Notes: generated from the letters alone by a model not told the origin. A DNA stretch of 64,000 nt from CAYNRA01 sp046293395 (GCA_046293395.1 JBKBOU010000002.1:62001-126000); one strand, 5' to 3'. Positions 42,871 through 52,024 are shown, counted from the stretch's first letter. Numbers and translations: made by a program.

Positions 42871-45800
42871 ATGCAATTTTCACATTTACATAATCACACC
42901 CAATTTTCGCTACTTGACGGGGCTTCCAACATAGATAAGTTGTTCAAGAAAGCGCAAAAAGACCAAATGCCTGCCATGGCAATTACCGACCACGGCAATA
43001 TGTTTGGCGTTTTTGATTTCGTAGCGAAGGCAAATAAATACAATATTAAACCCATTATTGGTTGTGAATTTTACGTCGTAGAAGACCACTATAAGAAGCA
43101 ATTCTCGAAAGAACAAAAAGACAAAAGGTACCACCAGCTTCTCCTCGCCAAAAATCCAGAAGGCTATAAAAATCTTGTAAAACTATGCTCCTTGGGCTTT
43201 ACAGAAGGTTTGTACGGTAAATATCCGCGTATTACGAAGGAATTAATTGACCAATACAAGGACAATTTAATTGCAACGACTTGCTGTTTGGGAGCCATTA
43301 TCCCTCAGACAATTCTGAAAGAAGGCGAAGAAGCAGGAGAAAAAGAACTTAAATGGTGGCTAGATAGATTTGGCGAAGATTATTACGTAGAATTACAGCG
43401 ACACGAAATTCCCGAGCAAATTACGGTCAATAAGGTGCTTGAGAAATATGCAAAAAAGCACAACCTGAAAATCATTGCATCGAACGACAGCCATTATGTA
43501 GATCAAGAAGATTGGGTAGCACATGATATTTTATTGTGTGTCAATACCAATGAAAAACTTTCGACGCCTACCTCAAAAGAATTCAACGACGATGATTCTT
43601 CATCCAAACGCAATTCCCGGTTCGCTTTTTTTAATGACCAGTTTTTCTTCAAGACAACGGCACAAATGACGGAGTTATTCTCAGACATGCCCGAAGCCAT
43701 CGATAACACCAATGAAATTGTCAGTAAAATTGAGCCCGTTCAACTCAAAAGAGATATTTTATTACCCAACTTTCCTCTCCCAGAGGAATTTAAAATCCAT
43801 GCTGATAACGACTTAAATCAATGGGAATATCTCCAACATTTGACGTACGAAGGTGCGCGAAAAAGATACGGAGAAATCACAGATGACATTAAAGAACGAA
43901 TTGATTTTGAGCTATTTACAGTAAAGACAATGGGTTTTGCTGGATATTTCCTGATCGTCATGGATTTCATCCTGGCTGGCAAAAACATGGGAGTTATGGT
44001 TGGGCCTGGGCGAGGTTCAGCAGCGGGCTCTGTGGTTGCGTATTGCATTGGCATTACCAATATTGACCCCATCAAGTACAATTTACTTTTTGAGCGTTTC
44101 TTGAACCCAGACAGAAAGTCAATGCCCGATATTGATACGGATTTTGATGATGAAGGAAGACAAAAAGTCATTGACTATGTAGTAGATAAGTATGGTAAAA
44201 ATCAGGTTGCACACATCATCACCTACGGTACGATGGCGACCAAATCATCCATCAAAGATGTAGCGCGAGTAATGGAATTGCCTCTGGCGGATGCCAACTA
44301 CATTGCCAAACTCGTACCTGATAAACCCTCCTACGGAATGGATTTTGAAAAACTTATCCATTACCCATTAAGTGGACCTAAAAGCTTGACAGAAAAGGGA
44401 TTATCTCCGGATGAAATTGAAAATGTCAAGAAAATCAGGGAAATGTACGACAGCCCTGAGTTGGTTGGAAAAGTACTAAAACAAGCTGAAAAACTAGAAG
44501 GTACCGTACGAAATACAGGTATTCACGCGGCAGGAATTATCATTGCACCCAAAGATTTGACCGAGATTGTTCCCGTCAGTACATCGAAAGATGTTCATTT
44601 ATTAATTACCCAATACGAAGGGAAAATCATCGAAGATGCGGGTGTTATTAAGATGGACTTTTTGGGACTTCGGAACCTTTCCATCTTGAAAGATTGCCTC
44701 CGGATGATCAAAGAAAACCACGGTATTGGGATTGAAATTGATGAAATCCCTTTAGACGACGAAAAAACCTATCAGTTGTTTCAACGAGGAGAAACAAATG
44801 CCGTTTTTCAGTTTGAATCGGATGGTATGAAGAAGTATATGCGGGATCTCAAACCAGATAGATTTGATGATTTAATTGCCATGAACGCCTTGTACAGACC
44901 GGGGCCGTTGGCATACATCCCAAACTTCATTAACAGAAAACACGGCCGCGAAGCAATCACGTATGACCTCCCTGAGATGGAGGAATATTTGGCAGAAACA
45001 TACGGAATTACTGTGTATCAAGAGCAGGTCATGTTGCTGTCCCAGAAATTAGCCAATTTCACCAAAGGCGATGCCGATACCCTCCGAAAAGCGATGGGTA
45101 AAAAGCAAAAAGAAGTGTTGGACAAAATGAAATCCAAGTTTCTCTCTGGCGCCGCCGCCAACGGGCATGAAGCAAGTATCTGTGAGAAAATTTGGACAGA
45201 CTGGGAAGCATTCGCACAGTATGCATTCAATAAATCTCACTCCACTTGTTATGCTTTTGTGGCGTATCAAACGGCTTATTTGAAGGCGCATTACCCATCT
45301 GAATACATGGCAGCCGTCTTAACGACACAGTTAGGAAACATTGAAAAAATTACTTTTTTCATGGAGGAGTGCCAATCGTTGGGGCTCGATGTACTAGGAC
45401 CAGACGTAAACGAGTCACAGAGGCAATTCAGTGTAAATAAACGAGGACAACTTCGGTTTGGATTAGGGGGAATCAAAGGCTCTGGAGATGCCGCGGTTGC
45501 TGCTATCATTGAAGAACGGACAAAAAACGGCCCTTTCAAGGATATTTTTGATTTCATTACGCGCGTAAACTTACGAACGGTCAATAAGAAAACCTTAGAG
45601 TCTATTGCGTATGCAGGTGGTTTTGACTGTTTCGGTATTCATAGAGCTGCTTATTTTGATACTGAAGACGGAAGTCCATTCATTGAAAAACTCATCCGAT
45701 ATGCCAATAAACACCATGAAAATCAGGCAGCTGGACAAAATTCTTTATTTGGGATGTTGGGGGATGCAGGTGGATTTAGTATCTCGCAACCTAAAATTCC

Positions 45801-46458
45801 GGTAGTTGAACCTTGGGGAGACATTCAGAAATTAAATTACGAGAAAGAAGTTGTTGGCTTTTATATTTCAGGACATCCGTTGGACCAATTTACGTTAGAA
45901 ATGCGTTTTTGCAAACCGTTGGACCAAGTATTAACGAAAGAAAACGTAGGTCGAGAAATTTCCATAGGCGGGGTTATCTCGTCGGTACAAACAAGACAAT
46001 CGAAGAATGGGAATCCATTTGGGATTATCAAAGTAGAAGATTATTCATCTTCGATGGAGCTAGCCTTATTTGGGAAAGATTATTTGCAGTTTGCGCCCAT
46101 GCTTGGGCAAGGGTTGTTTGTATATATCCGGGGGAAAGTTCAAAATAAATGGAATCGGGAGGATGAATTCGAGTTCAAACCTTTGGAGGTTGATTTATTG
46201 AGTGAAATTCGCAAAAAGAAATTCAAAGAAGTCCGGCTGAAATTACCTATCGAGCATATCTTAGTATCGACCGTTACTGAAATCAAGCGAATTGCCTTGG
46301 CATATCCGGGAGAATTAGACTTTAAAATTCATTTGATACACGAGGCTGAAAAATCGGACGTTCAACTACTTTCAAGACGGCTAAAAGTTTCTGGGCAGAA
46401 CGAAATGTACAAAGAACTGAAGGCACTGCTCGGAGAAGAATGCATAGAAGTTGTGTAG
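42871..46458 (+). CDS. dnaE: DNA polymerase III alpha subunit
   Basis: The main replicative polymerase, 1195 residues from the chosen start. The frame is open to a TTG at 42775, but ATG at 42871 starts with the PHP-domain signature MQFSHLHNHTQFSLLDGAS, and the promoter lies within the extra part. The PHP domain (1-280) keeps the SNDSHYV and DHGN metal-binding residues. The palm has VGPGRGSAAGSVVAY and MPDIDTDF (catalytic aspartates). An OB-fold domain is near the C terminus (ISIGGVISSVQTRQSKNG). Monocistronic or with trxA 62 bases after it. Confidence 0.97.
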   Translation: MQFSHLHNHTQFSLLDGASNIDKLFKKAQKDQMPAMAITDHGNMFGVFDFVAKANKYNIKPIIGCEFYVVEDHYKKQFSKEQKDKRYHQLLLAKNPEGYKNLVKLCSLGFTEGLYGKYPRITKELIDQYKDNLIATTCCLGAIIPQTILKEGEEAGEKELKWWLDRFGEDYYVELQRHEIPEQITVNKVLEKYAKKHNLKIIASNDSHYVDQEDWVAHDILLCVNTNEKLSTPTSKEFNDDDSSSKRNSRFAFFNDQFFFKTTAQMTELFSDMPEAIDNTNEIVSKIEPVQLKRDILLPNFPLPEEFKIHADNDLNQWEYLQHLTYEGARKRYGEITDDIKERIDFELFTVKTMGFAGYFLIVMDFILAGKNMGVMVGPGRGSAAGSVVAYCIGITNIDPIKYNLLFERFLNPDRKSMPDIDTDFDDEGRQKVIDYVVDKYGKNQVAHIITYGTMATKSSIKDVARVMELPLADANYIAKLVPDKPSYGMDFEKLIHYPLSGPKSLTEKGLSPDEIENVKKIREMYDSPELVGKVLKQAEKLEGTVRNTGIHAAGIIIAPKDLTEIVPVSTSKDVHLLITQYEGKIIEDAGVIKMDFLGLRNLSILKDCLRMIKENHGIGIEIDEIPLDDEKTYQLFQRGETNAVFQFESDGMKKYMRDLKPDRFDDLIAMNALYRPGPLAYIPNFINRKHGREAITYDLPEMEEYLAETYGITVYQEQVMLLSQKLANFTKGDADTLRKAMGKKQKEVLDKMKSKFLSGAAANGHEASICEKIWTDWEAFAQYAFNKSHSTCYAFVAYQTAYLKAHYPSEYMAAVLTTQLGNIEKITFFMEECQSLGLDVLGPDVNESQRQFSVNKRGQLRFGLGGIKGSGDAAVAAIIEERTKNGPFKDIFDFITRVNLRTVNKKTLESIAYAGGFDCFGIHRAAYFDTEDGSPFIEKLIRYANKHHENQAAGQNSLFGMLGDAGGFSISQPKIPVVEPWGDIQKLNYEKEVVGFYISGHPLDQFTLEMRFCKPLDQVLTKENVGREISIGGVISSVQTRQSKNGNPFGIIKVEDYSSSMELALFGKDYLQFAPMLGQGLFVYIRGKVQNKWNREDEFEFKPLEVDLLSEIRKKKFKEVRLKLPIEHILVSTVTEIKRIALAYPGELDFKIHLIHEAEKSDVQLLSRRLKVSGQNEMYKELKALLGEECIEVV

Positions 46459-46520
46459 ATGGAACTAAAAGATAGACTCAAAAGTTAGATAAGTAATATT
46501 TACAAATCATCTTTTTACAC

Positions 46521-46844
46521 ATGGCAAATAAAGCAATTATTGCGAACGACAGCAATTTCGCAGAGTTAATTAACTCAGACAAACCCGTATTGGTAGATTT
46601 TTGGGCAGAATGGTGTGGACCTTGTAAAATGATTGGACCAGTTGTCGAAGAAATCGCTGGTGAATACGAAGGAAAAGCAGTTATTGCAAAGATGGATGTG
46701 GACGCAAACTCAAGCACACCTATGCAATTTGGAATCCGTTCGATTCCTACTTTGATGATTTTCAAGAACGGTGAATTGGTTGATAAAGTAGTTGGTGCAG
46801 TACCAAAACATATACTTACACAGAAATTAGAAGCAGCCATGTAA
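46521..46844 (+). CDS. trxA: thioredoxin
   Basis: 107 residues with the active-site WCGPC (C32, C35) and the cis-Pro in RSIPTLMIF. It reduces protein disulfides in the cytoplasm. The length is normal and there is no signal peptide. It follows dnaE by 62 bases and ends before a strong terminator. Confidence 0.97.
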   Translation: MANKAIIANDSNFAELINSDKPVLVDFWAEWCGPCKMIGPVVEEIAGEYEGKAVIAKMDVDANSSTPMQFGIRSIPTLMIFKNGELVDKVVGAVPKHILTQKLEAAM

Positions 46845-46868
46845 TAAAAGGCGGCTTTGCTTTTCTTC

Positions 46869-46912
46869 ACAAATGCTTCATTGCTTTCATGAGCAATGAA
46901 GCATTTGTGTTT
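46869..46912 (+). terminator. intrinsic terminator after trxA
   Basis: A perfect 17-bp stem (46869-46885 with 46892-46908), loop TTCATG, then GTTTT. It ends dnaE/trxA transcription. Confidence 0.85.
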
Positions 46913-46972
46913 TAAATCAGACACAAATAAGAAGAAATGAACACAAACGGACGTATCTTTTTATTCATAAAA

Positions 46973-47003
46973 TTTTTAAAAATAAGGGTAGTTGGTATAT
47001 TTG
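46973..47003 (+). promoter_or_regulatory. promoter of FucP-like transporter
   Basis: TATATTTG (46996-47003) matches TANNTTTG, with TTTT (consensus TTTG) at 46973-46976, exactly 19 bases upstream. The leader to the ATG at 47035 is about 25 bases. Confidence 0.6.
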
Positions 47004-47034
47004 ACTTCGAAAAAAATATTTAAAACCCTTTCTT

Positions 47035-48462
47035 ATGTCAAGTTCAACCAAACCTGTCAATCAGACTGCCCTTTTTACCTTAGTTACCGTATGGTTCTTT
47101 TGGGGCTTTGTAGCGGCGTCAAACGGTATATTAATTCCTTTGTTTAAGGAAAAATTCAATCTACAACAATGGCAATCTCAACTCGTAGATTTTGCTTTTT
47201 ACATTGCCTACACAGTCGGTTCTATTTTGTATTTTCTTATTTCAGCCTTTATAAAGAATGATATTTTAAATAAAATTGGATACAAAAACGGAATTGTTTA
47301 CGGGCTTGTTATTTCTGCATTAGGTACATTAATCTTCATTCCGGCTGCCAATACGGGTTCATTTTATATGTTATTGACAGGTCTGTTCATTGTTGGTCTG
47401 GGCTTTTCTCTCCAGCAAACGGCTACACAACCTTTTATGATTGCCTTGGGCGACCCTTCAACAGGTGCGCAACGTATCAACTTAGGCGGTGCTATGAATA
47501 ATTTTGGTGCGACCATAGGGCCCGTACTTGTCAGTGCAGCAATTTTTGGTGCGTTTACAGAAAATGCAGCGGCCAATGCAACGATTGACTCCGTGAAAGT
47601 CCCTTATTTGATATTAGGCCTCCTATTTATTGCCATTGCCTGGTTTTTCAAGATGTCAAAACTTCCTACAATTACCAATAATGAGGAAGTAGAAATCGGA
47701 ATTGGTGCTTTAAAGTACCCACAATTGGTTTTGGGTATGTTAGGTATTTTTATGTATGTAGGTGTTGAGGTAACCATCGGCTCTAATTTGGGTGAATTAT
47801 TAAGCCAGACACAACAATTGGATTCCTCGCAGATTTCACCTTTTATTTCTCTCTTTTGGGGCAGTATGATGATGGGCCGTTGGACAGCCTCCATCCCGAA
47901 TTTCAATGTTTCCAAAACAACAAAAATGCTCTTAACGGTGGTTTTACCCTATTTAGCTTTTGGTGTAGTTTTAGGTGTCAATGCTGTTAGTGGTAGCGAT
48001 ATTTCTAATTTATACCCATACGCTTTCTGTATTCTTTTCCTTATTGCTGCTTTCTTTATTTCTCAAGACAAACCAGTGAGAACGCTTATCGTATTCTCTT
48101 CCTTTGGACTTACATCTATCCTAATTGGCTTATTAACAAGTGGTTATGTTTCACTATTTGCATTTACAAGTGGTGGCTTATTCTGCTCAGTACTTTGGCC
48201 ATCTATTTTCTCTTTGGGAACAGCAGGATTAGGCAAATATACCAATCAAGGTTCCGCCTTCTTAATCATGATGATTATCGGGGGTGCAGTGGTACCGGTT
48301 GTACAAGGATATGTAGCCGATAAAATCGGGATACAGCCCTCTTATGTTGTTGCCATTGTTTGTTTTGCTTATCTTGTGTTCTTTGGCGTTCGTGTGCAAT
48401 CTGTTTTAAGAAAACAAAATATCGACTTTGATGCAGATGTAACAACAAAAGCAGGACACTAA
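47035..48462 (+). CDS. MFS sugar transporter, FucP/GlcP-like
   Basis: A 475-residue inner-membrane transporter with about 12 helices. The first helix block LVTVWFFWGFVAASNGILIPLF and the GIGYKNGIVYGLV loop place it in the FucP/glucose-galactose family of proton symporters; QQTATQPFMIALGDPSTGAQRINLGGA matches the helix 4-5 region of that family. The substrate is most likely a free sugar (glucose, galactose or fucose), not deducible further. It is monocistronic between a promoter and a terminator, 25 kb away from the maltose locus. Confidence 0.87.
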   Translation: MSSSTKPVNQTALFTLVTVWFFWGFVAASNGILIPLFKEKFNLQQWQSQLVDFAFYIAYTVGSILYFLISAFIKNDILNKIGYKNGIVYGLVISALGTLIFIPAANTGSFYMLLTGLFIVGLGFSLQQTATQPFMIALGDPSTGAQRINLGGAMNNFGATIGPVLVSAAIFGAFTENAAANATIDSVKVPYLILGLLFIAIAWFFKMSKLPTITNNEEVEIGIGALKYPQLVLGMLGIFMYVGVEVTIGSNLGELLSQTQQLDSSQISPFISLFWGSMMMGRWTASIPNFNVSKTTKMLLTVVLPYLAFGVVLGVNAVSGSDISNLYPYAFCILFLIAAFFISQDKPVRTLIVFSSFGLTSILIGLLTSGYVSLFAFTSGGLFCSVLWPSIFSLGTAGLGKYTNQGSAFLIMMIIGGAVVPVVQGYVADKIGIQPSYVVAIVCFAYLVFFGVRVQSVLRKQNIDFDADVTTKAGH

Positions 48463-48483
48463 GCTAGTTATACATCAAACTTT

Positions 48484-48532
48484 AAAACGCCCAGATTTTT
48501 GCTAATTAAATGCAAGAATCTGGACGTTTTTC
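48484..48532 (+). terminator. intrinsic terminator after FucP-like gene
   Basis: A 19-bp stem with one mismatch and one G-T pair (48484-48502 with 48512-48530), 9-base loop, followed by Ts. Confidence 0.8.
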
Positions 48533-48653
48533 ATAAAAACAACCTTTAAAACAAAAATACGCTCGGAAATAAATCAAAAATCATTTGCAATTTAGAGAAG
48601 AAACATTTACATTTATTAGATACAACGTGTATTACCTTTACCTTTACCGTCAC

Positions 48654-49052
48654 ATGAAACTAAATGAAAAAAAATGTAAAACTTGCGGAGACAAGTTTGA
48701 AGGAAGATCAGATAAAAAATTCTGTTCTACCCATTGCAGAAACGTATTCAACAATCAACGGAAGAACGATTACTTTCGAGGAGTTGATTTTATCACCAAA
48801 CGTCTCATTCAGAACCGCCAAATCTTAATTACACTCAGTAAACAGAGGAAAATCCAGTTCACTAAATTTGATTTACTCCATTTAGGTTTTGATTTTAGGT
48901 ATTTTACAGACACACTTCCGCTCAACAATGGGTCTATCATTTACTACGTACACGATTATTTGTACCAAGTATATTCAGATTTACAAATTATGATTATTCC
49001 GTTAGAGCACCCAACGAGACGAACTTTTAAAACTGAGATTATGTTTTATTGA
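48654..49052 (+). CDS. zinc-ribbon hypothetical protein
   Basis: A 132-residue protein of unknown function. A small zinc ribbon lies at the N terminus, CKTCGDKFEGRSDKKFCSTHC (four cysteines with CxxC-x-CxxxC spacing), similar to DUF2116-type ribbons. The rest is rich in Tyr/Phe/Ile and has no recognised domain. The ATG at 48654 is preferred to an in-frame TTG at 48585, since the ribbon begins right after it. The short span before the ATG contains ACCTTTA repeats that could be a weak promoter. Confidence 0.7.
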   Translation: MKLNEKKCKTCGDKFEGRSDKKFCSTHCRNVFNNQRKNDYFRGVDFITKRLIQNRQILITLSKQRKIQFTKFDLLHLGFDFRYFTDTLPLNNGSIIYYVHDYLYQVYSDLQIMIIPLEHPTRRTFKTEIMFY

Positions 49053-49087
49053 CATATTTTTACATCATTTTTAAACACTAGAAAGAC

Positions 49088-49414
49088 ATGGTTACCATAT
49101 CAGAACCTGCGAAATATAAAATTATTGAACTCAAAGAAAAAGAAGGGAAAACAGAAAACCACGGGATTCGCGTGGCAGTTGAGGGCGGTGGTTGTTCAGG
49201 ATTGATGTACGACCTTCAGTTTGATGCCGAAGAAAAACCCAATGACCATGTTTTTGAAGACAAAGGAATTAAAATATTCGTTGATAAAAAAAGTCTTCTT
49301 TACCTTCTCGGAACAGAACTAGATTTTTCAGATGGATTAAATGGCAAGGGTTTCCAATTCAAAAATCCAAATGCCTCCAGAACATGTGGTTGTGGCGAGA
49401 GTTTTGCAGTTTAA
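49088..49414 (+). CDS. HesB/IscA-type iron-sulfur assembly protein
   Basis: A 108-residue A-type carrier that delivers Fe-S clusters. Three ligand cysteines are in place: C36 in GGGCSGLMY and C100/C102 in RTCGCGESF. The length is typical. It starts 35 bases after the zinc-ribbon gene. Together with Mrp and NifU-like genes at 31-32 kb it belongs to the cluster-assembly machinery, though not in one operon with them. Confidence 0.95.
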   Translation: MVTISEPAKYKIIELKEKEGKTENHGIRVAVEGGGCSGLMYDLQFDAEEKPNDHVFEDKGIKIFVDKKSLLYLLGTELDFSDGLNGKGFQFKNPNASRTCGCGESFAV

Positions 49415-49445
49415 AGTTCGTTTTTTAAAAAATAATTGTATTTTT

Positions 49446-49469
49446 GGGGATATTCTATCCCCTTTTTTT
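49446..49469 (+). terminator. compact terminator whose T run abuts the PspC start codon
   Basis: GGGGATA/TATCCCC (49446-49452 and 49456-49462), 3-base loop, then seven Ts that run into the ATG at 49470. A TATTTTTG box (49439-49446) overlaps its left edge. Confidence 0.7.
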
Positions 49470-49676
49470 ATGAGTAAATTACGTAGAACAACTGGAGCTA
49501 AAGCCATGCTTTTTGGCGTTTGTGGTGGTATTGCCTCATTTTTTGACATCGACAGAACACTCGTCCGTATTTTATGGGTCATTGCTACTATCTTCGGATT
49601 CGGCTCCCCTATCTTGATTTACCTCATTCTCGTGTTGGTCATTCCAAAAGAAAATAACACGACAATCCATCTTTGA
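49470..49676 (+). CDS. PspC-domain membrane protein
   Basis: A 68-residue protein that is essentially a single PspC domain: TTGAKAMLFGVCGGIASFFDIDRTLVRILW followed by one membrane segment (VIATIFGFGSPILIYLILVLVIP is the hydrophobic end). In E. coli PspC is a toxin-like regulator of the phage-shock response; small Bacteroidota forms are stress-related but not well studied. The frame is open to 49341 but that start lies inside the iscA gene, and homologues begin at MSKLRRTTGAK. The start codon abuts a terminator (see that entry). Confidence 0.85.
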   Translation: MSKLRRTTGAKAMLFGVCGGIASFFDIDRTLVRILWVIATIFGFGSPILIYLILVLVIPKENNTTIHL

Positions 49677-49712
49677 TTTTCCATTCGTCTCAACTATTTT
49701 CATTCAAACTAT

Positions 49713-50372
49713 ATGGCACAAGTAGTCATCTTCGGCACTGAATTAGTCGCTGAACTAGCTCATTATTACCTTCTTAACGATTCTCCACACACAGTTGTGG
49801 CATTCACGGTAAATAAAGAATATATCAAAGAATCCACTTTTTGTGGTTTACCCGTTGTTCCGTTTGAAGAAATTACCACATTGTATCCTCCCACCGAATT
49901 TCAGTTTTTTGTCCCTTTGAGTGAACGCAAGATGAATGCTATTCGCGCGAAAGTATATGGAGAGGTAAAAGAATTAGGCTATACATTTATCTCGTACATT
50001 AGTTCTAAAGCAACTGTTTTAACTGACCAAATTGGAGAAAATTGTTTTATTTTAGAAGACAATACCATTCAACCATTCGTTAAAATCGGGAATGACGTGG
50101 TGCTTTGGAGTGGGAATCACATTGGACATCACAGCACTATCCACGACCATGTTTATTTTACCTCTCATGTTGTACTCTCAGGTAGATGTGAAGTAGGTGC
50201 TTACTCATTTTTTGGCGTAAATGCCACTATACGCGATGGTTGTAAGATTGGCGAAGGTACCTTGGTAGCAATGGGGGCAAATATTACACGTCCAAAGACA
50301 GATGAATGGAGTATTTGGAAGGGAAATCCGGCGGTCAAATCTGAGGTTTCGAGTAAAAATATCAACCTTTGA
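49713..50372 (+). CDS. NeuD/PglD-like sugar O/N-acyltransferase (left-handed beta-helix)
   Basis: A 219-residue acyltransferase. The N-terminal half is a Rossmann-like substrate domain (VVIFGTELVAELAHYYL), as in PglD and NeuD; the C-terminal half is a left-handed beta-helix of hexapeptide repeats (IGENCFILEDNTIQPFVKIGNDVVLWSGNHIGHH... with catalytic His in the HIGHH segment). It would transfer an acetyl or similar group from acetyl-CoA to a sugar or nucleotide sugar. It stands 36 bases after pspC and is not within a polysaccharide cluster. Confidence 0.85.
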   Translation: MAQVVIFGTELVAELAHYYLLNDSPHTVVAFTVNKEYIKESTFCGLPVVPFEEITTLYPPTEFQFFVPLSERKMNAIRAKVYGEVKELGYTFISYISSKATVLTDQIGENCFILEDNTIQPFVKIGNDVVLWSGNHIGHHSTIHDHVYFTSHVVLSGRCEVGAYSFFGVNATIRDGCKIGEGTLVAMGANITRPKTDEWSIWKGNPAVKSEVSSKNINL

Positions 50373-50379
50373 AACATGA

Positions 50380-50411
50380 AAGAGGCTGTCTCAAAAAAGA
50401 CAGCCTCTTTT
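50380..50411. terminator. bidirectional terminator
   Basis: AAAGAGGCTGTCT/AGACAGCCTCTTT (50380-50392 and 50399-50411), a perfect 13-bp stem with a 6-base loop and T runs on both sides, between the acyltransferase and the convergent regulator. Its right edge touches the stop codon of that regulator. Confidence 0.85.
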
Positions 50412-51376
50412 TATGAAGGAAGTATATGATTCTTTTTAATTCTCTCTATTTCAGATTGAACATCTTGAATCAGACCCGTCAATTTACCAAGTGATATTGG
50501 CGGTGCAGGCAACTGAGCAGAGAAGTAGCCTTTGACTTCCCATATTTCTAAAATATCTTGGCTTGGCATTTCTCTTGTCGGCACATTCTCAAGGTCTGAG
50601 GACATGAGTAAACTCCCTTTTGTTTTTAATTGACTAAAAACACGTCTAAAAATCACACCATACGGTTTTGTTACAAGTACATACGTTCTACCATCTATAA
50701 TTTGGTATAAATCAGTGAGACGACTACAAATAACTTGTGCCCCGACGACCGTAAAATCTTCTACTTGTTCAAAACACCGGTAATTTCCTTGAGATAAACC
50801 TGGGAAATAAAATTGAGGTAATTGATTTGTGAACTGTATATCATTCCAACGTACAAGATAAGAGTCGAGCATTGTCTTAGACACAAAAGAGACCGTAGCA
50901 AAAGCGACAGAACTGGGAGGCGATGGTGTATGTGTAACAGGTCGTGGTTGTGATGGAATTGGCTCTCTTTTTTCTTCAAAAACGGGAGGAATGTGTTCAA
51001 CGGGAGCGACAACCCTTTCCTCTCTAAATACAGATGGAGAAGGTTGTGGAATGACGGGAACTTGTGAGACCCGTGTTTGATAATCTTCTAGAATATCAGA
51101 CATTTTACGAGCTGGAGGTGCAACAACAGGTTGCTCAAACCCAATTGTAATATCGGGCGTAGTTCGCATTCTACGAATATCTTGTTTGATTAGAGCATCC
51201 ACACTTACACCAAACGAAGTAGCAATGAGCTTTAATTTATCAAGAGGTGGATTTGCACGCGCCTCCTCATAAGCACCTAATAAAGAACGTTTTATGCCAA
51301 TTCTATTCGAAAACTGTTCTTGCGTAAGTCTATTCAGATTACGTAAATATTTGATATTTTCACTTACAATAGACAT
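50411..51376 (-). CDS. XRE-family regulator with degenerate S24/LexA-like C-terminal domain
   Basis: A 321-residue protein. The helix-turn-helix lies in residues about 5-60 (NIKYLRNLNRLTQEQFSNRIGIKRSLLGAYEEARANPPLDKLKLIATSFG). A Pro-rich linker follows (residues about 65-165). The C-terminal part matches the LexA/S24 fold (GNYRCFEQVED..VICS, DGRTYVLVT), but the Ser of the GDSM motif is replaced (VEDFTV) and the Lys is replaced by Arg (GVIFRRV), so it should not self-cleave. No phage gene is nearby, so it looks like a housekeeping regulator found widely in Cytophagia rather than a phage repressor. Target unknown. Confidence 0.8.
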   Translation of the reverse strand: MSIVSENIKYLRNLNRLTQEQFSNRIGIKRSLLGAYEEARANPPLDKLKLIATSFGVSVDALIKQDIRRMRTTPDITIGFEQPVVAPPARKMSDILEDYQTRVSQVPVIPQPSPSVFREERVVAPVEHIPPVFEEKREPIPSQPRPVTHTPSPPSSVAFATVSFVSKTMLDSYLVRWNDIQFTNQLPQFYFPGLSQGNYRCFEQVEDFTVVGAQVICSRLTDLYQIIDGRTYVLVTKPYGVIFRRVFSQLKTKGSLLMSSDLENVPTREMPSQDILEIWEVKGYFSAQLPAPPISLGKLTGLIQDVQSEIERIKKNHILPS

Positions 51377-51421
51377 ATCGACATGAGTTAAAATCGTTTA
51401 AATCAAACAAGATAAGAACAA

Positions 51422-51964
51422 TCAATCATCGATTGTCTCAATGACTAAGTTATGGTTTGTATAAATACAAATATCTGCGGCGATATGCAGACTTTCCTGA
51501 ACCATTTCTTGTGCGGACAAATGAGTTGCGTGTTTTTTCAACGCAATGGCAGCGGATTGAGCAAACATACTTCCTGAGCCAATAGACGCAACTTGTTGAT
51601 CAGGCTCCAAGACATCTCCTGTTCCAGAAATAACAAGAAGTTCCGTGTTATTGGCAACAATCAACATGGCTTCTAACTTGCGAAGGTACCTGTCCATGCG
51701 CCAATCTTTGGCAAGCTCAATGGCAGCACGTTTCATATTTCCTCCACAAGCTTGGAGCTTTTCTTCAAATTTTTCAATGAGCGTAAAGGCATCGGCTGTT
51801 GAGCCTGCAAATCCAGCAAGAACTTTTCCTCCTGCTAATTTACGTACTTTTCGTACATTCGACTTGGCGACTGTATTTCCCATGGTTGCTTGGCCGTCTG
51901 CACCAAGAGCTACTTTTCCGTTGTGGATGATACCGAGTACAGTTGTTGCGTGTATTTTTTCCAT
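51422..51964 (-). CDS. hslV: ATP-dependent protease peptidase subunit HslV
   Basis: A 180-residue proteasome-like subunit that degrades proteins together with the HslU ATPase. The chosen ATG gives MEKIHATTVLGI; removal of the short leader would expose the catalytic Thr (T7). GADGQATMGNTVAKSNVRKVRKL and AGFAGSTADAFTL are family signatures. An in-frame start at 52000 would add 12 residues and would lie inside the preceding terminator. No hslU is present in this window. It lies 60 bases downstream of the E2 gene, past a terminator. Confidence 0.95.
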   Translation of the reverse strand: MEKIHATTVLGIIHNGKVALGADGQATMGNTVAKSNVRKVRKLAGGKVLAGFAGSTADAFTLIEKFEEKLQACGGNMKRAAIELAKDWRMDRYLRKLEAMLIVANNTELLVISGTGDVLEPDQQVASIGSGSMFAQSAAIALKKHATHLSAQEMVQESLHIAADICIYTNHNLVIETIDD

Positions 51965-51973
51965 AAGTATAAA

Positions 51974-52006
51974 TATAAAAGCCCCTCGAATAAAATCCAA
52001 GGGGCT
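51974..52006 (-). terminator. terminator after the E2 gene (minus strand)
   Basis: AGCCCCT/AGGGGCT (51980-51986 and 52000-52006), short stem of 7-8 bp followed on the minus strand by TTTTATATTT. It lies between the E2 stop and hslV, so hslV would depend on read-through or on a promoter in a very short space. Confidence 0.6.
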
Positions 52007-52024
52007 GAAAGGAAAATGAGTTGA

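Noticed and set aside
42775..42871. N-terminal membrane segment on DnaE from the TTG start
   Set aside because: The extra 32 residues lie over the promoter, and the PHP domain starts exactly at the later ATG.
49341..49469. Longer PspC protein with a 43-residue N-terminal extension
   Set aside because: The extension overlaps the iscA end and the terminator; homologues start at the later ATG.
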